Below are positions 16,581 to 25,439 of a stretch of DNA of 64,000 nt, one piece after another. This stretch comes from Candidatus Melainabacteria bacterium (GTDB lineage: Bacteria > Cyanobacteriota > Vampirovibrionia > Obscuribacterales > Obscuribacteraceae). A program made the position numbers and the translations under genes. The stretch covers positions 4,588,001-4,652,000 of the forward strand of contig CP064963.1 of assembly GCA_016699165.1 (NCBI GenBank), read 5' to 3'. The notes under the pieces are model-generated. The model was not told the DNA's origin. It did no database searches and worked only from the letters and a program-made list of their open reading frames with translations. Every line of letters begins with the position of its first letter. Position 1 is the stretch's first letter.

Positions 16581-17810
16581 TTAGTCTTTTATTTGGCTCT
16601 TTATCAGTGCGATTATTTCGTCTATGTCTGATTCGCTCAGGTATTTGCTGTTGCTTATAGTTATAGTTTGTCTTGCCAATGATTCGGCATTTGGACACGA
16701 TATTCTGGGCACAAGAGTCTCTAAATATTTGTACGCAGTTAGCTCACAGGCAAAGGCTTTGCTCACGCCGAGTCCCTGGCTCCAGAGTGAATTTAAAATC
16801 TTGTCGCGCATCTGCTCTTTTTTTGTTCGGACTAAAACATAAGCAAAACTTCCCTCAATACTTACGCTTGACTCTTTTACTAAAAAGAGTCCTTGAGCTT
16901 CGAGTTCTTTTAGTTTAGAGATCAGAATTTGGGCGTGATGCTTTTTCTCGCTTGTGAATTCATTTAGACGTTTGAGTGCCGAAAGACCGACTGCGCGCCT
17001 GAATGAGCCGACTTTTCTTACCGGAATTTGCAAAGAAAATACTTCGTCTAAAGCTTTTATTTCATCGCCTTTTTTTAGATTGGCTCGAAGTGGTGCACCA
17101 TATACGATGCTCAATGCCAATGGATTATAAAGAAACTTGTAAGCGATTAATTTCAAGCTCAAAAGAAATTCGCTAAAAAAATCAAAACTGGCTAGTTCAT
17201 TAATACTTTGGTCTAATTGGTCTAAAATGACTTGATTGGCACAAGCAATAAATCCACCTTCAAAAATAGTAAGACCTTTGCCTGCTGTCAGGCTGAAGAA
17301 GCCGACGTCGCCTAAAAGTCCTGTCTTTTCTTGATTAATGGTGGACCCAAGTGCTTGAGCTGCATCTTCGACTACAAATATATTTTTGGACTTAGCCAGG
17401 CTCAAAATTTCTTGCATTTTTTGGGGATAAAATCCAAGATGAGTTGGAATAACGCACAAGGTTTTGTCGTTAATAATTTCGTTTAGCAAATTAATATCTA
17501 GCTGGTCCGATTCTTTTTCAAAGTCGCAAAGCCTGATTTTAAGCCCGGCTTGATTGCACGCTATTGCTACCAGTGGACAAGTGAAAGCTGGAATTATCAC
17601 TTCGTCTTTTTGAGGGGATAATTTCTTGAGCGCATTTAGAATAACTATTAGTGCTGCAGTACCAGAAGATAAGAGTCTAATTTTAGTTTTTTTATCAAAA
17701 TAAATTTCAAGTCCACGCTCAAGATTGGTATTTGTCGAAAAGAAATCGCTCAAATACAAAGACATTCCTGCCGTGGGTGGAATTTCTCTAAGCTTAAACA
17801 GTCCCGGCAT
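16581..17810 (-). CDS. DegT/DnrJ/EryC1-family PLP aminotransferase
   Basis: 409 residues from the ATG at 17810, which overlaps the preceding gene by 17 bases; longer starts would overlap it more. Fold type I features are clear: 'SSGTAALIVILNAL' (cofactor phosphate), 'VIIPAFTCPLVA', 'VVEDAAQALGS' (Asp under the pyridine ring) and the Schiff-base Lys in 'SLTAGKGLTIFEGG'. Such enzymes usually aminate nucleotide-linked keto-sugars or act as dehydratases in envelope sugar pathways. It is the last gene of a minus-strand group with two small EamA-like proteins and a FemAB/GNAT-like protein, a context similar to lipid-linked aminosugar genes. Substrate is not known. Confidence 0.85.
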   Translation of the reverse strand: MPGLFKLREIPPTAGMSLYLSDFFSTNTNLERGLEIYFDKKTKIRLLSSGTAALIVILNALKKLSPQKDEVIIPAFTCPLVAIACNQAGLKIRLCDFEKESDQLDINLLNEIINDKTLCVIPTHLGFYPQKMQEILSLAKSKNIFVVEDAAQALGSTINQEKTGLLGDVGFFSLTAGKGLTIFEGGFIACANQVILDQLDQSINELASFDFFSEFLLSLKLIAYKFLYNPLALSIVYGAPLRANLKKGDEIKALDEVFSLQIPVRKVGSFRRAVGLSALKRLNEFTSEKKHHAQILISKLKELEAQGLFLVKESSVSIEGSFAYVLVRTKKEQMRDKILNSLWSQGLGVSKAFACELTAYKYLETLVPRISCPNAESLARQTITISNSKYLSESDIDEIIALIKSQIKD

Positions 17811-18210
17811 CAGGCGTGGTTCCAAGCTCAATTGGTTCTTCGATTTCAGCCTCGGCAACAGCAAAGAGAATAATGCCACCAACAATCAAAAGGCTTCCAA
17901 TAATCTGAGGTAAAGTAAGTTTTTCATGCAACCAGGTGACACAAATTATCATAACTGTCACAACTTCTAAGTGTGACGCTGCAAAAGCGGGTCCTATTGG
18001 TGCAGTTTTAAGTAGGGTCATCCAGGTGACAAAAGCGCCAAGATAGCCTGCTAGAGACAAGTATGACCACTTTTCGCAAATTACACTTAAAATCCATTCG
18101 GGTGTAAATGAAGCGGGAGACGTATTAGTAGCCGAAAATTTAAAACCAATTTGAGCGGCGGTATCAAATGCCACAAGTAGAAGAAAACCAATAAGATAAA
18201 AGGGTCTCAT
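17794..18210 (-). CDS. small EamA/SMR-like four-helix transporter, partner 2
   Basis: 138 residues from the ATG at 18210; a TTG at 18228 is an alternative. Four membrane helices: 'YLIGFLLLVAFDTAAQIGFKF', 'SYLSLAGYLGAFVTWMTLL', 'EVVTVMIICVTWL' and 'IIGSLLIVGGIILFA' (first two exceed no family-specific motif; they are typical half-EamA segments). 'LHEKLTLPQIIGSLLI' matches the last helix pair of SMR and EamA proteins. The gene begins one base after its partner's stop. Paired half-size proteins of this type include EbrAB multidrug pumps and ArnE/ArnF, which flip an undecaprenyl-linked aminosugar; the neighbouring DegT aminotransferase favours the latter kind of role. Confidence 0.75.
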   Translation of the reverse strand: MRPFYLIGFLLLVAFDTAAQIGFKFSATNTSPASFTPEWILSVICEKWSYLSLAGYLGAFVTWMTLLKTAPIGPAFAASHLEVVTVMIICVTWLHEKLTLPQIIGSLLIVGGIILFAVAEAEIEEPIELGTTPDAGTV

Positions 18211-18211
18211 T

Positions 18212-18565
18212 TTAGCTTGCCCAGCCAATTAGACCCACGCCTGCTGCCACCATAATTGATGCCACTATTCGCTTGGGTGTAAGTGCTTCTTTGAAGAAGA
18301 TGCGACCACCAATTATTACAGTCAAGATATTTACACTGCCAACTAATACTCCCTGAGAGAGCGGCACCATAGACAAAAAAGCTAACCAGACAAAAAACTC
18401 GATGACGTATGCGCTAACTCCAAAATAGATCCATTTGTCTTTGGCCATCGCCTTCCAGTGGGCAAGACCATCACCGTCTGCGCCAGCTGCTGCTTTGAGC
18501 GCCAACTGACCAAAGGTGTCAAATACAAGAGTTAAGAACCACATTAAAGTTGCTGCAGCAGACAT
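18212..18565 (-). CDS. small EamA/SMR-like four-helix transporter, partner 1
   Basis: 117 residues from the ATG at 18565, with GAGG upstream and a 2-base gap after the preceding stop; the TTG at 18589 lies inside that gene and is less likely. Four helices are visible, beginning 'TLMWFLTLVFDTFGQLALK' and ending 'RIVASIMVAAGVGLIGW'. 'VPLSQGVLVGSVNILTV' and 'FFKEALTPKR' are the usual loop and pre-helix motifs of EamA/SMR proteins. It shares the 'FDT-x-x-Q' first-helix motif with its partner, so the two are related and probably form a heterodimer. Confidence 0.75.
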   Translation of the reverse strand: MSAAATLMWFLTLVFDTFGQLALKAAAGADGDGLAHWKAMAKDKWIYFGVSAYVIEFFVWLAFLSMVPLSQGVLVGSVNILTVIIGGRIFFKEALTPKRIVASIMVAAGVGLIGWAS

Positions 18566-18567
18566 CT

Positions 18568-19650
18568 TCAGCCTCTGCCTTTTTGCCAATTAGAGTCGTT
18601 TTCAAAGAATTTTTTAAGTGGTGTCAGTATTTTTCGAAGAATTGAGTTTCGAATAAAAACCGCATGTTTGGTCAGTGTAAATGAAGCACCAAGATATGCC
18701 TTTACTTCAGGGTCGGTCCAGCCAGCGATATAATTTTTGAGATTATGCTTTATTGCATATTCGAGATTGACAAACCAACTGACAAAATACAAATTGTATT
18801 CGCGCGCCTCAGGATAAGCAAAGCCGACATATTTGTCTATCAAGTTTTTATTGTGCACAAAGCAAATGTTGTAACCAATAAGTTTCAGATCGCAATAGTA
18901 AAGAAAGACTATGCCATTGTTTTGAGTGGATAAAATATCTTTGAAAAAATCAAAACTGAGTTTGTCAAAATGATATTTGCTTTGTTCAAAGACGTTTAAA
19001 TAGAGCAAATACATGGACTGAAGCAGTTCTTTGTCATTGAAAAAAGACCCGGTTTTCATTTCTTTTATTTCAAGTTCGGATTTCTTTTTTAGTTTCTTGC
19101 GCAAATCTTTGCGACGCAATTTACTTTGATTTGCAAGATATTGGTCTATATTTTCAAAATCAATTGGAACATAGGCTAGCGCCTGACCATCAAGCACTAA
19201 GAATCTTTTGTCGTTGGTGCAATTATCTAGAATTTGTTTTGATACTTGATTTTCCTCTGCGCTCAATAGTGGTGAATTAAGCGGCAGGTCTTTGATAATA
19301 AGTAATTGAGCTTTGCGATTGACTGCTTCGTTTATATAGGCTTCAATCATTCCTTTTAAATTACGACACGAAGCAAGAACGCTGTATTCAGTCACTGTGG
19401 TGCCGGAGAAAAGAGTGTTGAAGCAGGTCAAATTAGACAAGCCTAGTTTTGTCAATTTATCTGCAATCCATAATTGATCATCATCTAAAGTAGTGAGCAA
19501 ATTGAAGCGAGCAAAAAAGGCACTAAGTTTGGTGTCTTCGTAGTTTATTTTGACTGATTTGAAATTTTCAGGTGGATGGTTGTGAAAAGAATCAGCAAGT
19601 GAAGGCGGCTCGAGCGCGTTTATTTCTTTGAGGTGACTCAGTTGCATCAT
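18568..19650 (-). CDS. FemAB/GNAT-like acyltransferase (peptidoglycan-biosynthesis-like, COG3146 type)
   Basis: 360 residues. The C-terminal half has the GNAT/FemAB look: 'YYCDLKLIGYNICFVHN', 'DKYVGFAYPEAREYNLYF' and 'YIAGWTDPEVKAYLGA', which matches the GNAT_acetyltransf_6 group. A very basic stretch 'KLRRKDLRKKLKKKSEL' lies near residues 178-195. Relatives transfer aminoacyl or acyl groups, often onto cell-wall precursors, but this group is poorly characterised. Its ATG overlaps the stop of the esterase gene by 4 bases. With the neighbouring aminotransferase and flippase-like pair it could modify an envelope component, which is inference. Confidence 0.65.
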   Translation of the reverse strand: MMQLSHLKEINALEPPSLADSFHNHPPENFKSVKINYEDTKLSAFFARFNLLTTLDDDQLWIADKLTKLGLSNLTCFNTLFSGTTVTEYSVLASCRNLKGMIEAYINEAVNRKAQLLIIKDLPLNSPLLSAEENQVSKQILDNCTNDKRFLVLDGQALAYVPIDFENIDQYLANQSKLRRKDLRKKLKKKSELEIKEMKTGSFFNDKELLQSMYLLYLNVFEQSKYHFDKLSFDFFKDILSTQNNGIVFLYYCDLKLIGYNICFVHNKNLIDKYVGFAYPEAREYNLYFVSWFVNLEYAIKHNLKNYIAGWTDPEVKAYLGASFTLTKHAVFIRNSILRKILTPLKKFFENDSNWQKGRG

Positions 19651-20924
19651 CTCTTTTTTTCAGCCACAGAGTTTAATTGAGCGGCAGGTGTTGGTTTGGT
19701 TACTTGATTCTTGTTTAGAGTTTGACCATTAATCAAACATATGCGATTGGCATTTATTGATTTGGCGATATTATCCAAAAATGAATGAAGCAAATATTTG
19801 ACTGTGAAATTTTCCACCGATTGATTAAAGTCTGTGGACCATCGTTTTTGCGAATAGCCTACGGTTAAAATTCTGCCTGCTACTGCAAATAAAGGCATGA
19901 CCGCTTTAACTCTGTTATTTTCTTTTATTTCAAGATGCGAGCCCTGGCACTCGACTGTTTTTGAATTAACTAGTGTTTTTTGGGCAGACAAATAATCGGG
20001 ATTTTCGGTAATAAAATTATTGAAGAATGAGCTTCCTTCTTCGCTCAGTCTGTCGCATAACTCAAAGGACCAGATTGGGTTTTCTTTTCGTGGTGCGACA
20101 ATTTCGTGGTCAGTTATTCTCGTGATAAATTCGCCTACTCGTTTTAGAACGAAATGACGTTGCAAATCGAGCGTCATAACGTGGTCGCATCCGGTAAAAG
20201 CGATTAAGCGTTTGTCTTGCGAGCCAAGCAATTTGTACATTTCGGTGGCGTTATTCATGCTTGCAAGCGTGTCTTCAAGACTATGCAAAATTAGAACCGG
20301 GCAATCAACTTGAGATGCCACCTGGTGAAATTTGTCAGTCAACAATTTCATCTGGTGCAGTGAAGAAAAATAAGTTCTGAACAAACCAAACTCATTGCTT
20401 TGACCAATTTTTGCAGCTTCTATAGATTTAGTTATTTGCGCTTGCAGACGTTTGTCTTTTAAGCCGTAAGGCGGTGTTTCGGTCCAGTAGAAAGCGCCAC
20501 CAAAGCCAGGTATATACTCAGTCATAGCGTGCAAAATATTTCTAAAAGCTTTGCTTTTAAGCGCCTTTTGATGAGTCAAATTATCAAGATTGGAGCCATC
20601 ATAATCAAGCGTAGGCGATAGCAATATCAAGCCTGCACAACGCTCGGGTATTTCTAAAGCAAGCATTGCTGCAATGGTTCCCCCCATCGACAAACCGCAA
20701 AGAAAGACCCTGTCTACTCTTTTAAGTAATTCATTTAATGAGTTTCTGGCGCTATCTACCCATTCTTTGAATTTGACTCTGTTTAAGTCTAGATGCGTGC
20801 CGCCGTGACCGGCAAGAACTGGTGATTCAGTTTCAATTCCATTTTTTTGCAAAAACTTCTCAAGCGGACGTAGCTCGGAAGGCATTCCGGTAAGACCGTG
20901 TAGAAGTAAGACTCCAATGCGCAT
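19647..20924 (-). CDS. carboxylesterase-type alpha/beta hydrolase with unknown C-terminal domain
   Basis: 425 residues, much longer than the usual 250 of Est30/lysophospholipase relatives. Residues 1-265 form the hydrolase: 'GVLLLHGLTGMPSEL', 'VLAGHGGTHLDL', Ser79 in 'CGLSMGG', Asp in 'LHSLEDTLAS' and His in 'FTGCDHVMTLD'. Residues 275-425 are a separate region ('FELCDRLSEEGSSFF' ... 'YSQKRWSTDFNQ') that I do not recognise; its helix-strand pattern could be the N-terminal half of a GNAT/FemAB domain, like the next gene. The stop overlaps the start of that FemAB-like gene, so the products are likely made together. Confidence 0.8.
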   Translation of the reverse strand: MRIGVLLLHGLTGMPSELRPLEKFLQKNGIETESPVLAGHGGTHLDLNRVKFKEWVDSARNSLNELLKRVDRVFLCGLSMGGTIAAMLALEIPERCAGLILLSPTLDYDGSNLDNLTHQKALKSKAFRNILHAMTEYIPGFGGAFYWTETPPYGLKDKRLQAQITKSIEAAKIGQSNEFGLFRTYFSSLHQMKLLTDKFHQVASQVDCPVLILHSLEDTLASMNNATEMYKLLGSQDKRLIAFTGCDHVMTLDLQRHFVLKRVGEFITRITDHEIVAPRKENPIWSFELCDRLSEEGSSFFNNFITENPDYLSAQKTLVNSKTVECQGSHLEIKENNRVKAVMPLFAVAGRILTVGYSQKRWSTDFNQSVENFTVKYLLHSFLDNIAKSINANRICLINGQTLNKNQVTKPTPAAQLNSVAEKKR

Positions 20925-20938
20925 GATTCAAGCTCGAT

Positions 20939-21685
20939 TTATGCAGTAACCCAGGCGCCTTCGTAGAAATGATCTACCACAGGCATTTGTGTTTGTTGTG
21001 GGGTAGAGAATTGGCTTGGTACCATAACTGGTATCAACTCTTCAAGTGCCATACGCACTTCGAGCATGCTTTCATAAGAGTGGAAGTTAATGCCTTCGCT
21101 CTTGCAATGACGCGACAAGCTGTCTTTTGCAAACAAGACATCGGCATTTTGAGCCCAGCAATAATCTGAGCGCCCGTCTCCAATTACAACTTTTAAGTCG
21201 CCTTTGGGAGCCATATCGAGAACCTGACATTTGCATCGTCCGGTTTGACAGACAACGCGATGTGCACGTTCTGGAAATTCGATTCTAAGTGAGCCAAATT
21301 CGTTTTCGATAAGTCTGTTGGACCAGATTTTGTCCACACGCACATTTTCGCGTTTGAGCAAAGTATTTATCACTATGTCTAAACCGTCACTAACAATCGA
21401 AAATGGTATATGACGAAAACGGCACCATGCAACAAATGCTCCAAAGCCTTTATCTAACTCAACTGTGGCAAGCACTTTTTCAATTGCGTCCCAACCACCT
21501 CTGATAAGTGGAATCTGGCGCGACATGCACTCGCGTCCGTTTATTTTTCCAGCTACCCAAAGAGCTTCGATTTCTTTCCACTCTTCCAGAGCCAATTTTT
21601 CGAGCAATAAATCGACGGTATCACCTTTGGTGATGGTGCCATCGAAATCACAAAATATTTGCACTCGATCAAATTGTTGTTTCAT
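20939..21685 (-). CDS. HAD-family phosphatase (MtnX/phosphoserine-phosphatase-like)
   Basis: 248 residues. HAD motif I is 'FCDFDGTITKGDT' with nucleophile Asp13 and Asp15; motif II is 'SIVSDGLD'; motif IV is 'VVIGDGRSDYCWA'. The helical cap between residues 20 and 80 fits subfamily IB, which contains MtnX (methionine salvage) and phosphoserine phosphatase. A Cys-x-x-x-Cys-x-Cys in 'CQTGRCKCQV' is an unusual extra. The gene shares one base with the class III aminotransferase upstream. Since no other methionine-salvage gene is nearby, the substrate remains open. Confidence 0.8.
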   Translation of the reverse strand: MKQQFDRVQIFCDFDGTITKGDTVDLLLEKLALEEWKEIEALWVAGKINGRECMSRQIPLIRGGWDAIEKVLATVELDKGFGAFVAWCRFRHIPFSIVSDGLDIVINTLLKRENVRVDKIWSNRLIENEFGSLRIEFPERAHRVVCQTGRCKCQVLDMAPKGDLKVVIGDGRSDYCWAQNADVLFAKDSLSRHCKSEGINFHSYESMLEVRMALEELIPVMVPSQFSTPQQTQMPVVDHFYEGAWVTA

Positions 21686-23106
21686 TAGACAACCTTCTTA
21701 CTTTCTGTCAGTACCATGTCCAAAAGTTTGGCTGCAAGGTCCATTTCCTCGCGTGTAATTTCAAGTGACGGTGCCAGTGTCACTACGTTTTTGAAGTAGC
21801 CGCCGATGTCGAGCACAAGACCCATGCGTTTTCCATTTACGAGTAAATTGCCTTCAAGTCCAATCTGGAACATGCGGTCTGCAAGTTTGCGATTGGCTGT
21901 GTAGCCGTCGGCTTCGCACATTTCCATGCGTAGGGCAAGGCCTTTGCCGTCTACGTCGCCGATTTCCTTGTGACGTTTTTGCAGTTCTTTTATCAGTTCA
22001 AGGAAGTATGCACCTTTTTCTGTCACTGATTTTTCATAGTCGCCTTCTTCGAAGATTTTCATTACTTCAAGTCCAGTAGCTGTGCCAAGCGAATTAGACG
22101 AAAACGTCGAGTGAGTCGATCCGGGACCGAATTTTTCAGGTGCGATTAACTCTTCTTTTGCCCAAATGCCAGACAAAGGATTGAGTCCGTTTGTAAGTGC
22201 TTTACCAAATACAAGTGCATCTGGTGTGGCATTGATATGTTCGAATGCCCACAATTTTCCAGTGCGGAAAAAGCCCATCTGAATTTCGTCGTCTATAAGC
22301 AAAATGCCGCGTTCTTTGCAGATTTTGGCAAGCGCTTCGAAATAGCCTTTGGGAGCCTGAATATAGCCGCCGGTTCCTTGAATTACTTCAACAAAGAATG
22401 CACCAAATTCTGATTTATTTGTTTTGGGATTCCACCAGCCGGTGTATTCATGATCGAATTTGCGCTCTATTTGCTGAATACAGAACATCTCGCACGAATC
22501 GACAGTCTTGCCGTAGGGGCAGCGGAAGCAATAAGGAAACGGCACGAACTCGGCGCGGTCGCCAAATTCGCCATAGTTTTCTCTGTATCTGTAAGATGAA
22601 GTGATTGCAGACGCACCAAGTGTGCGTCCGTGATAACCGCCTTCAAAAGCGAGCATGCGAGATTTGCCTGTATGTTTGCGCACCAGCTTTAGTGCATCTT
22701 CAACTGCTTGGGCACCACCTACGTTGAAGTGGACACGACCCTTTTGACCTTTGAAGCCACGCTTGATTGACGTAACTATTTTTTCTGCCAATTGCACTTT
22801 TTCTTTGTGCAAATACTGACAGGCTAGTTGCGGCAGTTTGTCGACTTGGTTCTTCAAAGCGTCGTTGACGCGCTTGTTGGCATAACCTAAGTTGACAGCT
22901 GAATACCACATTTGCAGATCGAGAAATGGCTTTTTATGACTGTCATAAAGATAGCTGCCTTCGCAAGTGTCAAAGAATTGTGGACGTTCGGCATAGTGAA
23001 CGGTGTCACCGTATGAGCAGACTTCGGATTCGACTTCTAAAAGTGCGTCTTCCTCTTTTGTGATTTCGTCGCTCGATTTGGGTTCTACCGTTGCATTGGT
23101 GGTCAT
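21685..23106 (-). CDS. class III PLP aminotransferase (acetylornithine/GABA type)
   Basis: 473 residues. Signatures include 'NVGGAQAVEDALKLVRKHTG', 'FEGGYHGRTLGA', 'LLIDDEIQMGFFRTG' (Asp for the pyridine nitrogen) and the Schiff-base Lys in 'VFGKALTNGLNPLSG'. A four-cysteine insert 'FPYCFRCPYGKTVDSCEMFC' lies near residues 190-209; similar Cys-rich inserts occur in some diamine or omega-amino-acid aminotransferases and may bind metal. It heads the minus-strand group that runs to 16581, opposite the two-component genes. The substrate is probably an omega-amino acid or diamine, but this cannot be settled here. Confidence 0.85.
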   Translation of the reverse strand: MTTNATVEPKSSDEITKEEDALLEVESEVCSYGDTVHYAERPQFFDTCEGSYLYDSHKKPFLDLQMWYSAVNLGYANKRVNDALKNQVDKLPQLACQYLHKEKVQLAEKIVTSIKRGFKGQKGRVHFNVGGAQAVEDALKLVRKHTGKSRMLAFEGGYHGRTLGASAITSSYRYRENYGEFGDRAEFVPFPYCFRCPYGKTVDSCEMFCIQQIERKFDHEYTGWWNPKTNKSEFGAFFVEVIQGTGGYIQAPKGYFEALAKICKERGILLIDDEIQMGFFRTGKLWAFEHINATPDALVFGKALTNGLNPLSGIWAKEELIAPEKFGPGSTHSTFSSNSLGTATGLEVMKIFEEGDYEKSVTEKGAYFLELIKELQKRHKEIGDVDGKGLALRMEMCEADGYTANRKLADRMFQIGLEGNLLVNGKRMGLVLDIGGYFKNVVTLAPSLEITREEMDLAAKLLDMVLTESKKVV

Positions 23107-23257
23107 TTACTTTTCGCCTCAACATAATGATGCCAGTTTAATTTTGCATCTACTATATCGACTCAAACTGACGCCAAGCTTACACGGCTCCTCTTGCGAA
23201 CCCAGGCTGTTTTAGCGTATTTTTGGCACTTCGATATCACGCGAATGTGGAGCGTAT

Positions 23258-23935
23258 ATGCGCATTCTGTTAGCCGAAGACGACGAAATATTGCAAGACG
23301 GGATCTCCAAAGCCCTCAGTCAGTCTGGCTTTGTCGTGGAAAAAGTGGCGAATGGTGTAGACGCTGACACGGCACTTTTAGACTCCAATTTTGACCTTGC
23401 CATCCTTGACTTAGGCTTGCCACAAATGGATGGTATGGACGTTTTGCGCAATGCACGCTCGCGTGGAAACAAGCTTCCAATCCTGCTCTTGACAGCGCGC
23501 GCCGGTCTTGGAGATCGTGTGCAGGGCTTGAATTTAGGTGCTGACGACTACATGCCGAAACCATTCGACCTACCCGAGCTGGAAGCACGAGTGAAAGCGC
23601 TCATTAGACGCAGTAAATATTCAGCCGATAATGAAATAATTTTCGCCTCACTTAAATTCGATGTAGTCGGTCGCACAATCTCAGCTGATAGCGAACAACT
23701 TGAATTCTCTGCTCGCGAACTAGCTGTCATGGAATGCCTTATGAGTCGTCCGGGAAAACTGGTTAGCAAAGAAATTTTGCTCGAACAAATTTGTGGCTGG
23801 GACAAAGACGTGACACCAAATGCGATAGAAGTTTATGTTCATCGCACTCGCAAAAAAATCGAACCACATGGTGTCACCATCAAAGCGATGCGCGGACTTG
23901 GTTACATGCTGGATAAGTTGGAGAAAAAAGCATGA
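23258..23935 (+). CDS. OmpR-family response regulator
   Basis: 225 residues. The receiver domain (1-118) has Asp7/Asp8 in 'LAEDDE', phosphoacceptor Asp51 in 'LDLGLPQMDG' and the Lys of 'DYMPKPFDLPEL'. Residues 125-222 form a winged helix: 'LEFSARELAVMECLMSRPG', 'LVSKEILLEQI' and 'VYVHRTRKKIEPHG', ending 'AMRGLGYML'. It is followed with a 4-base overlap by its histidine kinase. Closest in pattern to the TctD/QseB branch. The target genes cannot be told. Confidence 0.9.
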   Translation: MRILLAEDDEILQDGISKALSQSGFVVEKVANGVDADTALLDSNFDLAILDLGLPQMDGMDVLRNARSRGNKLPILLLTARAGLGDRVQGLNLGADDYMPKPFDLPELEARVKALIRRSKYSADNEIIFASLKFDVVGRTISADSEQLEFSARELAVMECLMSRPGKLVSKEILLEQICGWDKDVTPNAIEVYVHRTRKKIEPHGVTIKAMRGLGYMLDKLEKKA

Positions 23936-25410
23936 TTGCTTTTAATTCTTCTATCAGGCGTCAACTGCTTTGCTGGCTCTTGATACCAGTCACCATTATC
24001 CTAGGCGTCGATACTGTTGTTGTGAATATTATGGCAGTCGAATTTGCCAATGACGCTTACGACGAATCTCTCATAGACTCTGCTGGTGCCGTTGCATCTC
24101 GTCTTAATTTCGTCGATAAAAAACCTCAGCTCGATTTATCCAAAACAGCACTTTCATTTTTGAAATCCAATCAGAAGAACACAATCTATTACCAGGTTCT
24201 CGACTCCGCTGGTAAAACTATTGCGGGTGAAAAATCTATTCCTGCACCATCTGGAGATTTGAGTGCATCTGAGCCAGATGTTCGCTCAGGTAAAATCGGC
24301 AAAGCCAAAGTGCGTATTGCAAGCATTATTGCAAGCTCTCCCGATAAAACAGACTATGTAATTGTCCAGGTTGCTGAAACTACTCAAAACAGACACGATT
24401 TGATCAAGACCATTATCTTGATGATTCTCTTACCTCAATTAGCCATCATCGCTCTAACTGCACTTGTTATCTGGTTTGGTGTCAAGCGCGGGTTGCTCCC
24501 TTTACGCAATCTAGAAAACTCGGTTTCGCGCCGAAGCCCAGCTGATTTGAAGCCACTTACCGAAGCCGGCGCTCCAAAAGAAGTGAAGCCTCTTGTTGTA
24601 GCTATTAATAGATTGCTCTTTCAAATTCGCGAAGACCGCGAAGCACAAAAGCGATTTATTGCAAACGCCGCTCATCAATTACGCACTCCTTTGGCTGGAC
24701 TTAAAACTCAAAGTCAATTGGCTTTGCGCGAATCTGATTTAGGTGAACTGCATCATGCCGTCAAATTAATGGGCTCAAGCGCTGAGCGCGCTAACAGACT
24801 TGTTAATCAACTTTTGACTCTTGCCCAATTAGAACCAAGTCGCATTACTCGCTTTGCTCCTATCCAAATGGAAGACATTGCACGCAACGCAACAAGTGAA
24901 ATGGCACCACTTGCCTCTGCCAAAAATATTGACTTGGGCTACGAATCTTATGCACCAGATGCAGTGATTGAAGGTGATGCTGACATATTATTTGAAATGA
25001 TGATCAATCTCATTGAAAACGCCATTATTTATACACCTGAGAATGGCAAAGTGACTGTAAGCATTTCTGTCTCTGATGGTTTGGTTTTTGCTGTTGAAGA
25101 TAATGGTCCCGGCATTGATTTACAAGAGCGCGACCGTGTCTTTGAGCGCTTTTATCGTGTGCTTGGCAATGGTGCTTCTGGCAGTGGGCTGGGTCTTTCA
25201 ATTGTGCGAGAAATCGCAGATAAACATGGTGCCTCTGTGCGCATCATGTCTGGTTCTGAAAATGTCGGGACTCGTATTGTCGTGAAATTCAGTACTTACT
25301 CTGTGGCGCCAGTTGCCGTTTCTGCTTCTACCTCTACCTCTACCTCTACCTCTACCTCTACTTCTGCTTTGCTGAACTTTGAACCAACTAAAACCGCCAC
25401 CAAAATCTAA
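23932..25410 (+). CDS. sensor histidine kinase (QseC/TctE-like)
   Basis: 492 residues. Two membrane helices (about 12-38 and 160-183) enclose a periplasmic domain of the TctE N-terminal type ('LNFVDKKPQLDLSK', 'YYQVLDSAGKTIAG'). A HAMP-like linker follows. The H box is 'FIANAAHQLRTPLAGL', the N box 'MMINLIENAIIYTPENG', G1 'VEDNGPGID' and G2 'GSGLGLSIV'. The last 50 residues contain a Ser-Thr run encoded by a hexanucleotide repeat. It pairs with the OmpR-type regulator immediately upstream. The signal is unknown; this branch often senses small carboxylates or cations. Confidence 0.9.
   Translation: MIAFNSSIRRQLLCWLLIPVTIILGVDTVVVNIMAVEFANDAYDESLIDSAGAVASRLNFVDKKPQLDLSKTALSFLKSNQKNTIYYQVLDSAGKTIAGEKSIPAPSGDLSASEPDVRSGKIGKAKVRIASIIASSPDKTDYVIVQVAETTQNRHDLIKTIILMILLPQLAIIALTALVIWFGVKRGLLPLRNLENSVSRRSPADLKPLTEAGAPKEVKPLVVAINRLLFQIREDREAQKRFIANAAHQLRTPLAGLKTQSQLALRESDLGELHHAVKLMGSSAERANRLVNQLLTLAQLEPSRITRFAPIQMEDIARNATSEMAPLASAKNIDLGYESYAPDAVIEGDADILFEMMINLIENAIIYTPENGKVTVSISVSDGLVFAVEDNGPGIDLQERDRVFERFYRVLGNGASGSGLGLSIVREIADKHGASVRIMSGSENVGTRIVVKFSTYSVAPVAVSASTSTSTSTSTSTSALLNFEPTKTATKI
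25327..25365 (+). repeat. hexanucleotide repeat TCTACC inside the kinase gene
   Basis: Five perfect TCTACC units (25327-25356) are followed by TCTACT and TCT. The unit is in frame and encodes alternating Ser-Thr near the C-terminus of the histidine kinase, so unit gain or loss would change length without a frameshift. Confidence 0.85.
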
Positions 25411-25439
25411 CGAAGATTCAGTGTGTCTTTTTTGCTTCG

